A stretch of 6,900 bases of DNA from UBA7803 sp041686955 (GTDB lineage: Bacteria > Pseudomonadota > Gammaproteobacteria > Pseudomonadales > Azotimanducaceae). Of this stretch, positions 1 to 5,848 are shown piece by piece (the stretch's first letter is position 1; each line of letters starts with the position of its first letter). Made by a program: the position numbers and the translations under genes. The notes under the pieces were generated by a model, which searched no databases, was not told the origin of the DNA, and saw only the letters and a program-made list of their open reading frames with translations. The DNA lies in assembly GCA_041686955.1 (NCBI GenBank), contig JAWLCV010000132.1:1-6900 (forward strand). The letters run 5' to 3'.

Positions 1-1059
1 GGCCAGCTCGGATGTATCGAAGCTCACGGTGGTGGCTCCATCATAGTCCGACCCGAGTGCGACATGCTCGACGCCGACCAGGTCGATGGCGTAGCGGAGA
101 GCCGACACCACCGAATCCGGGCTCGGATCGCACACGGCGCCGTCCCAGTAGCCGATACCGATCACCCCGCCGGTGGCGGCGATGCGCTGCATCAGGGCGT
201 CGGGAAGATTGCGCGGGGTGTCGCAGGCCCCTTTCACGCCGGTGTGGGAGACGATGATGGGGGCATCGGTGAGCTCGAGCACGTCCTCCACCACCGCGGC
301 GGAGGAGTGGGCGACGTCGATGAGGATGCCGCGCCGCTCGAGCTCCGCCACTACCTCGCGGCCGAAGTCGCTGAGGCCCGCCTGGCTCTCGCCGTGCAGG
401 GAACCGCCGAGGGCGTTGTCGAAGAAGTGGTGCAGGCCCATCATCCGGTAGCCGAGCGTCTGCAGCCGGGTGATGTTGCCGAGATCCCCTTCCAGCGGAT
501 GCAGACCTTCCGTGGCGAGAAGTCCGCCGACGATGCCGCTGCCGCCGGCGCGGGCGGCGAGCACCGCCTCCAGATCCGCCCGGGTACGGATCACCCGCAG
601 AGCCTCGGGCGCTTGCGCCGCCGCGGCGTCGAGCCGCTGCGCCTGATAGCGGGCGCGCTCGAAGAGGCTCCGCCAGGTGGCGGCGGGCCAGCGCTGCAGC
701 ACGGCGAGGCCGGTGATCTGGTCGGAGTCCGCCGTGTTCTCCTCGTAGTTCAGTCCCTGGGGCACCTTGGTGACCGCGGCGAAGACTTGCACGGCCACGT
801 TGCCCTCCACCAGTCGCGGAACGTCCACGTGGCCGCGGTCGGCGCGGGCGAGCGGATCGCGCTGCCAGAGCAGGGTGTCGGCATGCAGGTCCGCGATCAT
901 TAGATCATCGTGCAGGGCACGGGACCGCTCGGAGACCGGGTACGGCTCGTGGGCGATCACCCGGTTGAAGCTGCGCTCCAGATAGCCGGGTCCGAGCGCG
1001 AAGGCCGCCGCGGCGGCGATGATCAGCAGCGCGGCGATGGCGAGCAGAATGCGTTTCAC
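1..1059 (-). CDS. Membrane dipeptidase, peptidase family M19 (3' end outside window)
   Basis: Zinc-dependent dipeptidase of the renal/membrane dipeptidase family (M19), which hydrolyses dipeptides, probably in the periplasm. I translated the minus strand from the GTG at 1059-1057, which gives 353 residues before the window edge. An N-terminal hydrophobic stretch (about residues 4-22) acts as a signal peptide or membrane anchor. The metal ligands appear in the family order and spacing: HAD (His59, Asp61), TEG (Glu184), DVAHSS (His251), VSHTG (His272, 21 residues later as in renal dipeptidase) and the late GSDYDG near residue 343. The family is usually 350-420 residues, so only a short C-terminal part is missing. 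Start choice: GTG 1059 has a weak GGTGA about 5 nt upstream; an in-frame GTG at 1071 would add four residues. The gene is divergent from the SnoaL-like gene. The family is certain; the substrate is not known from sequence. Confidence 0.95.
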   Translation of the reverse strand, partial: MKRILLAIAALLIIAAAAAFALGPGYLERSFNRVIAHEPYPVSERSRALHDDLMIADLHADTLLWQRDPLARADRGHVDVPRLVEGNVAVQVFAAVTKVPQGLNYEENTADSDQITGLAVLQRWPAATWRSLFERARYQAQRLDAAAAQAPEALRVIRTRADLEAVLAARAGGSGIVGGLLATEGLHPLEGDLGNITRLQTLGYRMMGLHHFFDNALGGSLHGESQAGLSDFGREVVAELERRGILIDVAHSSAAVVEDVLELTDAPIIVSHTGVKGACDTPRNLPDALMQRIAATGGVIGIGYWDGAVCDPSPDSVVSALRYAIDLVGVEHVALGSDYDGATTVSFDTSELA

Positions 1060-1114
1060 GAGGTCACCCACAGATACCGTTGGTCCGGTAGGTGTACCAC
1101 GTTCGAAAACGGAT

Positions 1115-1120
1115 GATAAT
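1115..1120 (+). promoter_or_regulatory. Possible -10 element (GATAAT) for the SnoaL/GFA operon
   Basis: GATAAT matches the sigma-70 -10 consensus at five of six positions. It lies in the 98-nt divergent gap between the dipeptidase gene and the SnoaL-like gene. Transcription would begin near 1127 and give a leader of about 30 nt. No convincing -35 hexamer stands 16-18 nt upstream, so this is only a suggestion. The element also sits inside a small palindrome, TGAT-A-ATCA (1114-1122). Confidence 0.25.
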
Positions 1121-1144
1121 CACGTTCTCACACGCCACGGCACC

Positions 1145-1152
1145 AGGGAGGT
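1145..1152 (+). promoter_or_regulatory. Ribosome binding site that fixes the GTG start at 1158
   Basis: AGGGAGGT is a near-perfect Shine-Dalgarno sequence 5 nt before GTG 1158. It favours this GTG over an in-frame ATG at 1092, which would add 22 residues that do not resemble the family and lacks a comparable site. Confidence 0.7.
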
Positions 1153-1157
1153 CGACC

Positions 1158-1604
1158 GTGTCCCGAATCCCCCGCTTCGCCGAGTACGCCTCTGCCTTCG
1201 AACGATCCTTTGCCAGCGACGACTGGTCCCACGTCGAGCCGTTCTTCGCGAAAGACGCCACCTACGAGGTGACGCTCGATCCGCCCATGGGCGGCCGCTT
1301 CGAGGGGCGTGACGCCATCATCGACTACTTCCGCTTCGTGCTGGATGCCTTCGACCGGCGTTTCGCCAGCCGCGAGATCGAGCTGATCGAGGGCCCCACC
1401 GAAAAGGACGGCTCGGTGTGGATTCGCGGCAACGCCATCTACCGGAGCGACGGCGTGCCCGATCTGGTGCTGACGCTGGAAGAGACGGCGACCTTCGACG
1501 GCGATCTGATCCAGCGCCTGGAAGACCGCTACGAGCCGGCGATGAAACAGGAGCTCGAGGCGTACGTGGCCGAGCACCGCGACAAGCTCGGGCTCGCCAT
1601 CTAG
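1158..1604 (+). CDS. SnoaL-like / NTF2-fold protein
   Basis: A 148-residue protein of the SnoaL-like (NTF2-like) alpha+beta barrel superfamily, which includes polyketide cyclases, ketosteroid isomerase-like enzymes and many uncharacterised small-molecule-binding proteins. The family pattern is visible: an N-terminal helix with a long aromatic and acidic stretch (FAEYASAFERSFASDDW, about residues 7-23), a 'Y.V.L....GGRFEGRDAIIDYFR' segment (about 33-57), then alternating strands ending in an LEETATFDGDLIQRLEDRY segment near 110-130. The length is typical of the fold. The start is set by the strong ribosome binding site at 1145-1152. It is followed 11 nt later by the GFA-family gene, so the two are probably co-transcribed. 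The fold is well supported; reaction and ligand cannot be assigned. Confidence 0.85.
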   Translation: MSRIPRFAEYASAFERSFASDDWSHVEPFFAKDATYEVTLDPPMGGRFEGRDAIIDYFRFVLDAFDRRFASREIELIEGPTEKDGSVWIRGNAIYRSDGVPDLVLTLEETATFDGDLIQRLEDRYEPAMKQELEAYVAEHRDKLGLAI

Positions 1605-1615
1605 AGGACGAGCCG

Positions 1616-1978
1616 ATGATCGAAGGCGGCTGCTTCTGCGGCAAAGTGCGATACGCCATCGAGGAAGGCGCTTACCGGGTCGGCAACTGTCACTGCACGA
1701 TGTGCCGCCGCATCCACGCCGCCCCCTACGTGACGTGGATGCTGGTGCCCATCGATCGTTTCCGTTTCCTGGGCGAGACGCCGGCGCGGCTCCGCTCCTC
1801 GGCCGAAGGGACTCGATACTTCTGCGGCGCGTGCGGCAGCCACCTGGCGTGTGTCGAAGAGCACCAGCCGGAGATGGCGGTCGCCGTCGGCAGCATGGAC
1901 ACGCCCGACCGATTCAGCCCCACCATGGCGGTGTTCACCGACACGCGCCTCCCGTGGGTGCACGACGACGGGTTGTAG
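1616..1978 (+). CDS. GFA family (CENP-V/GFA domain) zinc protein
   Basis: A 120-residue protein of the GFA family, named after glutathione-dependent formaldehyde-activating enzyme, in which a cysteine-rich zinc-binding fold makes up almost the whole chain. The zinc ligands are plain: GGCFCG (Cys6, Cys8), NCHCTMCRR (Cys25, Cys27, Cys30) and FCGACGS (Cys70, Cys73). The family's Phe-x-x-Gly-Glu segment is also present (FLGE, about 51-54). ATG 1616 is chosen because GAGGA (1604-1608) lies 7 nt upstream; this site overlaps the stop codon of the SnoaL-like gene, which suggests translational coupling. The GFA name is historical: most members have no proven activity on S-hydroxymethylglutathione, so I call the family and not the reaction. 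Confidence 0.92.
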   Translation: MIEGGCFCGKVRYAIEEGAYRVGNCHCTMCRRIHAAPYVTWMLVPIDRFRFLGETPARLRSSAEGTRYFCGACGSHLACVEEHQPEMAVAVGSMDTPDRFSPTMAVFTDTRLPWVHDDGL

Positions 1979-2015
1979 CACTGCCGGGGGCGCCACAGGC
2001 ACCGTGGCCGGCGAC

Positions 2016-2213
2016 TCAGCTACGCCGGTCGCGCTGCCTCGGGCCGGCCCGTTTGAGCAGCTCCCAAACGGGGATCGCAGCCAAACCGCCCACCACGCCA
2101 CCGATATAGCTCGGCAGGGTAACGTTGAAGACTGCCTGCCAGATCCAGCCGGCCAGGTAGCTCGCAACGAACATGGCGATGAGGGTCACGACGAGCCTTT
2201 GCCAGAGCGACAT
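2016..2213 (-). CDS. Small two-helix inner-membrane protein of unknown function
   Basis: A 65-residue protein not assigned to a named family. Two hydrophobic helices are seen, about residues 7-29 and 36-50, the second rich in glycine (YIGGVVGGLAA), followed by a very basic tail (KRAGPRQRDRRS) that should lie on the cytoplasmic side. This gives a hairpin with both ends inside. The start is well supported: AAGGAGAA ends 3 nt before ATG 2213, the strongest ribosome binding site in this part of the window. A possible -10 (TATGCT, minus strand, 2252-2247) lies about 35 nt upstream. It is convergent with the GFA-family gene (37-nt gap) and 81 nt from the end of the doc-like gene on the same strand. 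Role unknown. Confidence 0.75.
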   Translation of the reverse strand: MSLWQRLVVTLIAMFVASYLAGWIWQAVFNVTLPSYIGGVVGGLAAIPVWELLKRAGPRQRDRRS

Positions 2214-2294
2214 CGGTTCTCCTTGTTAACGCGGCACGCCGTGACGAGCATACCCCCCGTTCGCAGGGTTCTGCACATCCGCTTCGGCATGCCT

Positions 2295-2678
2295 CTACGA
2301 GCGCTCGAGGTGCTCGCGTAGCCAGGGCAGCAGATGCTCGAAGTCGCAGGCGTGGCGCTCCAGCAGTCCGATCAGGAACTGATGCGCGTCGTCTGCTTCT
2401 ACGCGGATACGCCAGCCGTTCAATCGCAGAAAGACGTCGGTCGCGAAGAATGCGACGCGTTTCTTACCGTCCACGAAGGGGTGGTTCATGATCAGCGACT
2501 CGAAGAGGGCCGCCGCTATCTCGGCGAGATCCTGGTAATAGCCGGTTCGGGGCCGAAACAGGGCGCTCTCCAGCAGCCCGCCGTCGCGAATGCCCGGTGG
2601 GCCGCCGAACGTTTCGATAAGCGCCTCGTGTATTGCCAGGGCCTCATCCAGCGTCAGGAACTGGACGTCAGCGGGCAA
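2295..2678 (-). CDS. doc: Doc-like toxin, death-on-curing family (Fic fold)
   Basis: A 127-residue Doc-family toxin, almost the same length as P1 Doc (126). In the characterised P1 enzyme, Doc is a kinase that phosphorylates elongation factor Tu and stops translation. The signature is at residues 66-76, HPFVDGKKRVA: His66, Phe68, Asp70, Lys73 and Arg74 fall at the same numbers as in the P1 motif HxFxDANKRTA. The N-terminal 'IH..LI..FGG..G.RD.GLLESAL..P' segment (about 16-43) is also typical of the family. One difference stands out: the Asn of the NKR triplet is Lys72 here. The start codon lies inside the end of the antitoxin gene (11-nt overlap), a normal toxin-antitoxin arrangement that couples translation. 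It appears intact; whether it is active depends on how residue 72 is tolerated. Confidence 0.92.
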   Translation of the reverse strand: MPADVQFLTLDEALAIHEALIETFGGPPGIRDGGLLESALFRPRTGYYQDLAEIAAALFESLIMNHPFVDGKKRVAFFATDVFLRLNGWRIRVEADDAHQFLIGLLERHACDFEHLLPWLREHLERS

Positions 2679-2901
2679 GCAGCTCTCCGAGGCGGCGATT
2701 CTGCTCGATGGAATCCTCGAGGTGCATCAGCACCACCGGCCTTACGCGGCGCCGCTGCACGTACTCGCTGATCGCTTCGGTGAGGAGCCCTGAGACGCTC
2801 TGGTGCGACTCTTCCGCCAGCGCGCGCAACTCGGCCCAGACCTTTTCGTCGACTTTGGAGCTGATCTTGATCGCACCCATGACGGATACGCTAGCCGCCA
2901 T
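2668..2901 (-). CDS. Ribbon-helix-helix antitoxin of the doc-like toxin
   Basis: A 77-residue antitoxin (70 if the second ATG, at 2880, is used). Residues about 10-55 form a ribbon-helix-helix DNA-binding unit: a beta strand (IKISSKV), then two helices (EKVWAELRALAEES and SVSGLLTEAISEYVQRRR). The remaining C-terminal part (HLEDSIEQNRRLGELLAR) is the likely toxin-binding segment. It is not related to Phd, the usual Doc partner, so this is a Doc toxin with a CopG/RHH-type antitoxin. A stop codon closes the frame shortly upstream, so only ATG 2901 and ATG 2880 are possible; neither has a good Shine-Dalgarno sequence, and the conserved part begins right after the second. The gene overlaps doc by 11 nt and is preceded by a repeated operator (2905-2928), consistent with autorepression. 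Confidence 0.88.
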   Translation of the reverse strand: MAASVSVMGAIKISSKVDEKVWAELRALAEESHQSVSGLLTEAISEYVQRRRVRPVVLMHLEDSIEQNRRLGELLAR

Positions 2902-2904
2902 TGG

Positions 2905-2928
2905 CTTGACGTGTCAAGACATGTCAAG
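2905..2928. promoter_or_regulatory. Probable operator/promoter of the RHH-doc toxin-antitoxin operon
   Basis: A perfect palindrome CTTGAC-GT-GTCAAG (2905-2918) is followed by a second copy of TGTCAAG (2912-2918 repeated at 2922-2928), exactly 10 bp, or one helical turn, apart. Ribbon-helix-helix antitoxins typically bind such short half-sites in tandem on one DNA face. The repeats start 4 bp upstream of the antitoxin ATG. Read on the minus strand, both copies contain TTGACA, identical to a sigma-70 -35 hexamer, so repressor and RNA polymerase would compete. A clear -10 is not visible; a weak TAGCGT (2893-2888) lies 18 nt from the nearer copy and would give an almost leaderless message starting near the second ATG. 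Confidence 0.6.
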
Positions 2929-3023
2929 CATGCGAAGCGCCGATGTCCTGACGCGGCGCGGTTTCTGGAGTCGGAGCAGATCGGCTATCGTCTCGTGGAG
3001 CCACCCCGAGGTACCAACGCCGC

Positions 3024-3752
3024 ATGCCGGTCGTCTTTCTCTACACCGATTTCGGCCTCGAAGGCCCTTACGTCGGGCAGATGCGCGCCGCCATTGCCGG
3101 CCGCGCGCCGGAGCTGTCCGTGGTCGACCTGTGCCACGACCTGGCGCCGTTCGATGCGAGATCCGCCGCCTATCTGCTCGCGGCGCTGGTCCCCGAGCTT
3201 CCAGAGGGCTGCGCCGTGGTCGGCGTCGTCGACCCGGGCGTCGGCACGGAGCGGGCGCCCGTGGTGCTCGAGGCGGATTCGCGCACCTACGTGGGCCCGG
3301 ACAACGGCCTGTTCGCGGTGGTAGCACGGCGTGCGGCCAATGCGGATTGGCGCCGCCTGACCTGGCGGCCGGAGCACGTGAGCCGCAGCTTCCACGGGCG
3401 GGATCTGTTCGCGCCGGCCGCCGCGCGCATTTTGGCGGGCGACGCGCCGGAGACGGCGCCGCTCGAGACCACTCCGGTTGGCGCCGACTGGCCGGAACGG
3501 CACGAAGCCGTCATCTACTGTGACCGCTACGGCAACGCCATGACCGGCATTCGCGCCCGTGACCTGCCGCGCGACGCCCGGCTCGCCGTGGGTGGCGCCG
3601 TGCTCGGCTACGCCGCTACCTTCGGTGCAGTTCCCCAGGGTGACGCCTTCTGGTACGAGAACTCCATCGGGCTGGTGGAGATTGCAGTGAACCAGGGAAG
3701 GGCGGATAACCGGCTCCACCTCGGCGTGGGCACGCCCGTCAGTTTCGGCTGA
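3024..3752 (+). CDS. SAM hydrolase (S-adenosyl-L-methionine hydroxide adenosyltransferase, DUF62)
   Basis: A 242-residue member of the SAM hydrolase / halogenase (DUF62) family, which splits S-adenosylmethionine into adenosine and methionine using a water-derived hydroxide. N-terminal motifs are YTDFGLEGPYVGQM (residues 7-20), VVDPGVGTER (68-77), GPDNGL (91-96) and SFHGRDLFAPAA (122-133). The catalytic triad of the hydrolases is present with correct spacing: Asp70 and Arg77 seven apart, and His124. The halogenases (fluorinase, chlorinase) lack this triad, so a hydrolase is the better call. The C-terminal domain follows with 'IYCDRYGNAMT' near 169-179 and a 'WYENSIGLVEIAVNQG' segment near 210-226. 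GAGGT (3008-3012) lies 11 nt before ATG 3024. The gene is divergent from the antitoxin gene and its end overlaps the convergent tetR-like gene. Physiological role is not known. Confidence 0.93.
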   Translation: MPVVFLYTDFGLEGPYVGQMRAAIAGRAPELSVVDLCHDLAPFDARSAAYLLAALVPELPEGCAVVGVVDPGVGTERAPVVLEADSRTYVGPDNGLFAVVARRAANADWRRLTWRPEHVSRSFHGRDLFAPAAARILAGDAPETAPLETTPVGADWPERHEAVIYCDRYGNAMTGIRARDLPRDARLAVGGAVLGYAATFGAVPQGDAFWYENSIGLVEIAVNQGRADNRLHLGVGTPVSFG

Positions 3753-4392
3753 CCTGCCCCCCGTATCGGCGCTCCAGCCGCTCGAACCCGCCGACGCAGA
3801 AGTCGAGCACGGCTTCCAGCGACGCCGCCGCCGTGGAGTTCGTCAGCGCCTGGTAGATCACGTCGCCCGAGCCGTGGGTCGTGAGGTGTTCGGTCCAGGC
3901 GTAGGCGCGGCAGACTTCGTCGCGGGGTACCTCGGGCAGGGCGCGCTCCAAGGCTGCGATGAACCGGTCGGCCGTGGGCTTCATCACCTCACGGTACAGC
4001 GTTTGGATGAACGGGGTGCGCTCGGCCACGAAAACCTCGAAGAACCGTCCCACCGCCTCGCCGCCGGGTGAATCGCGGAGCTCGAAGAATGGTTCCACGA
4101 GCGCACGCAGTACGTCTTCGACCCTGAGCCGACCGTTCGCTGCGGCGGCGGCGAGCGCGGCGTCCAGCATCTCCAGCCGTCGCTTGGTCAGCAGTCCCGC
4201 ATACCCCTGCAGGATGGCCCGGTACAGGCCTTCCTTGGAGCCGAAGTGATAGTTCACCGCGGCCTGATTGACCCCGGCCGCCTCGATGAGCTCCCGCAGC
4301 CGGGTGCCGCGGTAACCGTGCGCGCCGAACTGCCGCACGCCGCACTCGATGATGCGCTTCTTCGTATCCGTTCTGGCCACCGGGCTCTCCAC
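3739..4392 (-). CDS. TetR/AcrR family transcriptional regulator
   Basis: A 217-residue one-domain-plus-ligand-domain repressor. Residues about 8-55 are the TetR helix-turn-helix: 'TKKRIIECGVRQFGAHGYRGT' then 'LIEAAGVNQAAVNYHFGSKEGLYRAIL', whose YHFGSKEGLY end is the family hallmark. The rest is a helical ligand-binding and dimerisation domain that cannot be assigned to a ligand; its pattern recalls the CecR/YbiH group only loosely. Two GTG starts are possible. GTG 4392 lacks an obvious ribosome binding site; GTG 4380, four codons in, has GGAG 6 nt upstream and may be the real one. The last 14 nt overlap the end of the SAM hydrolase gene, in convergent orientation. An AT-rich inverted repeat at 4446-4476 is the likely autoregulatory operator. 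The target genes are not evident, as no efflux pump or enzyme lies immediately divergent. Confidence 0.92.
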   Translation of the reverse strand: MESPVARTDTKKRIIECGVRQFGAHGYRGTRLRELIEAAGVNQAAVNYHFGSKEGLYRAILQGYAGLLTKRRLEMLDAALAAAAANGRLRVEDVLRALVEPFFELRDSPGGEAVGRFFEVFVAERTPFIQTLYREVMKPTADRFIAALERALPEVPRDEVCRAYAWTEHLTTHGSGDVIYQALTNSTAAASLEAVLDFCVGGFERLERRYGGQVSRN

Positions 4393-4445
4393 GCCGTGCC
4401 GCAGCGGAAGATTAGCCTACGCGAGACTCACATCCAACGCTCGTA

Positions 4446-4476
4446 TGAAACAAGTATTTCAAACAATCATTTGAAA
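4446..4476. promoter_or_regulatory. Candidate operator of the TetR-family regulator (two overlapping inverted repeats)
   Basis: TTTCAAA (4457-4463) and TTTGAAA (4470-4476) form a perfect inverted repeat with a 6-bp spacer. The left arm is shared with a second inverted repeat, TGAAA-N6-TTTCA (4446-4461). The two symmetry centres are 13 bp apart, which would allow two dimers to bind side by side. The site lies 54-84 bp upstream of GTG 4392, in the only strongly AT-rich stretch nearby. TetR-family repressors commonly bind such sites next to their own gene. The pairing with this regulator is inferred from position. Confidence 0.55.
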
Positions 4477-4658
4477 ATTGCAGGATGTGCACCGCCTCCT
4501 GCCTCCTAGCCCGAGGGGGTTCTGCCATTTGAGGTGCGGAAATCGGGCGAAATCCCGCCTCGAACGAGAGCGGCGACGCGACAATGCGAGGGTAGGTGGA
4601 GATGCGAATGAAACCCAGCAGCACTAGTCAGGCGAGTCGAGGACGATCGTGGCGCCGC

Positions 4659-4757
4659 TTACTTGCAAAGCGCGAGCTTCCGCGCGATCTCCTCGTCCTC
4701 CAACGCCGCGGCGATCGTCAGGCTCTTGTCGAGGCTGGGAACCAGCGGTTGACCCAT
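4659..4757 (-). pseudogene. Possible remnant of a gene 3' end, unknown family
   Basis: A short minus-strand frame starting at ATG 4757 gives 32 residues ending in a well-formed amphipathic segment (SLTIAAALEDEEIARKLALCK) and a TAA stop. Its codons are strongly GC-rich in the third position, as in the real genes here, and its composition looks like true protein. The frame is open back to 4877, but that upstream part is Arg/Gly-rich and looks non-coding. No ribosome binding site precedes the ATG. I do not recognise the family. It may be the tail of a gene whose front part was lost, a very small gene, or chance. Confidence 0.25.
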
Positions 4758-4949
4758 AGTGAACGTTTTGGCCCTGAACGGCTTGCGCGCAGTCCTCTGC
4801 GCGTCCGCCTCGAGGCCCCGGCGTCGTCCGCCGGATCGTGGATATCGATCAATGCCCGCGCCGCGCGAGGATCCCATTATTGCCTCAGGTCAGGTTCGGT
4901 CCCCCGTCGGGCACATCCGGCAAATCCGTCACCCAGGAGGCCCCTGCCG

Positions 4950-5696
4950 ATGGCGCTCACCAAGCAGCAAGAGGATCTTTGCGCGAGCAACACCACGGAC
5001 TTCTCGGATCTTGCCGCGGTCTTTGTGAATTGCACCTTGAAGGCCCCCGGTGAGGCGTCCCACACCGAGCTTCTGATGAGCACCTCCGCCGAGATCATGC
5101 GCCGCAACGATGTGGCGGTCGAGGTCGTGCGGGCGACGGCTCACCAGATCGCCTTCGGCGTGTATCCGGACATGACCGAGCACGGCTGGGAGCGGGACGA
5201 CTGGCCGGCGTTGTGGAACCGGATTCTCCGTGCCGACATCCTGGTGATCGGCACGCCGATCTGGCTCGGGGAGGAATCCTCGATCTGTCGTCTCGTCATC
5301 GAGCGGCTCTACGGCATGTCGGGAGAGCTCAACGACAAGGGGCAATCGATCTTCTACGGCAAGGTGGGCGGTGCCGTCGTCACCGGCAACGAGGATGGGG
5401 TCAAGCATTGCGCCATGTCGATCCTGTATGCCCTCAGCCATCTCGGCTTCATCATCCCGCCCCAGGCGGACTGCGGCTGGATCGGCGAGATCGGCCCCGG
5501 CGCGAGCTACGGGGACGACGGCGCGGGCTTCGACAACGAGTTCACCCAGCGCAACACCACCATCATGACCTGGAACCTCCTGCACCTGGCCCGCAAGCTC
5601 AAGGACACGGGAGGCCTGCCCAATCACGGCAACGACCGCAACGCTCTGAAAGCCGGCTGCCGGTTCGACTACGAGAATCCGGAGCACCGGGTGTAG
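4950..5696 (+). CDS. Flavodoxin-like NAD(P)H-dependent oxidoreductase / FMN reductase family
   Basis: A 248-residue protein with a flavodoxin-like fold, expected to bind FMN and carry out NAD(P)H-dependent reduction in the cytoplasm. Visible features are a first strand and phosphate-binding loop (VFVNCTLKAPGEASHTELL, about 24-42), a middle strand with flavin loop (ADILVIGTPIWLGEESS, 95-111), and a third loop (GGAVVTGNEDGVKH, 140-153) followed by a helix and the PPQADCGWIGEIGPG segment (170-184). This order fits the NADPH-dependent FMN reductase superfamily; the C-terminal extension after residue 190 (to 'RFDYENPEHRV') is specific to a subgroup. ATG 4950 is chosen because CAGGAGG (4934-4940) lies 9 nt upstream; extending upstream adds non-protein-like sequence. 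The electron acceptor is unknown. The gene stands alone, with a hairpin just after its stop. Confidence 0.88.
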   Translation: MALTKQQEDLCASNTTDFSDLAAVFVNCTLKAPGEASHTELLMSTSAEIMRRNDVAVEVVRATAHQIAFGVYPDMTEHGWERDDWPALWNRILRADILVIGTPIWLGEESSICRLVIERLYGMSGELNDKGQSIFYGKVGGAVVTGNEDGVKHCAMSILYALSHLGFIIPPQADCGWIGEIGPGASYGDDGAGFDNEFTQRNTTIMTWNLLHLARKLKDTGGLPNHGNDRNALKAGCRFDYENPEHRV

Positions 5697-5726
5697 GCCC
5701 CAGTGTCCGTGGCAGCGCCCTGGGGC
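5697..5726 (+). terminator. Hairpin directly after the flavodoxin-like gene, possible terminator
   Basis: GCCCCAG (5697-5703) pairs with CTGGGGC (5720-5726), and an inner GGC/GCC pair (5711-5713 with 5717-5719) stacks on the same stem. It begins at the first base after the stop codon. No T-run follows, so it is not a textbook intrinsic terminator; it may only stabilise the 3' end of the message. Confidence 0.35.
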
Positions 5727-5813
5727 GGTAATGTGCGGATGGCGTCCCACTAATGCGCGAGCATTCGGGGCCGGGTGGTGGGCTGGATTTGCTTGGCGGC
5801 TAAGATGACGCGA

Positions 5814-5837
5814 TGATGCGCCGACACCATCGCATCA
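5814..5837. promoter_or_regulatory. Inverted repeat upstream of vapB, possible VapB operator
   Basis: TGATGCG (5814-5820) and CGCATCA (5831-5837) are perfect 7-bp arms with a 10-bp spacer, placed 11 bp before the preferred vapB ATG. VapB antitoxins with their toxins usually repress their own promoter through such repeats. If translation begins at the earlier ATG (5813), the repeat would lie inside the coding region. Confidence 0.4.
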
Positions 5838-5848
5838 ATCGTCAATCA

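Larger units (their letters stand above)
4393..4949. other. Gap of about 560 nt between the tetR-like and flavodoxin-like genes
   Basis: The left end (4430-4480) is markedly AT-rich for this window and holds the candidate TetR operator. The middle carries a possible minus-strand gene remnant (4659-4757). The right end supplies the ribosome binding site of the flavodoxin-like gene. A plus-strand reading frame open from 4596 runs in phase into that gene, but its first 118 residues are rich in Arg, Ser and Pro and look non-coding. I see no tRNA, riboswitch or clear terminator here. Confidence 0.5.

Noticed and set aside
64..903. Long plus-strand open frame of 279 codons
   Set aside because: It lies entirely antisense to the M19 dipeptidase, whose metal-binding motifs and order are unmistakable. 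Such antisense frames are common at high GC.
1992..2008. Short hairpin GCCAC / GTGGC between the convergent GFA-family and membrane-protein genes
   Set aside because: Only five base pairs and no T-run; too weak to call a terminator.
2048..2072. Perfect 8-bp hairpin CCCGTTTG / CAAACGGG with a 9-nt loop
   Set aside because: It lies inside the coding sequence of the small membrane protein, has no T-run on either strand, and the bases encode a normal helix end. Probably chance.
2985..3719. Minus-strand open frame of 244 codons
   Set aside because: Antisense shadow of the SAM hydrolase gene, whose catalytic motifs are clear.
4596..4949. 118-codon N-terminal extension of the flavodoxin-like protein
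   Set aside because: The extension is Arg/Ser/Pro-rich and unlike the family, whereas ATG 4950 has a strong Shine-Dalgarno site and begins near the flavodoxin fold.
4929..5750. Minus-strand open frame of 273 codons
   Set aside because: Antisense to the flavodoxin-like gene; no recognisable motif, and the real gene has a good ribosome binding site on the plus strand.
5752..5765. AATGC-GCGA-GCATT hairpin with a GNRA-type loop
   Set aside because: Five base pairs only, no T-run and no repeated copy in the window; no function can be supported.
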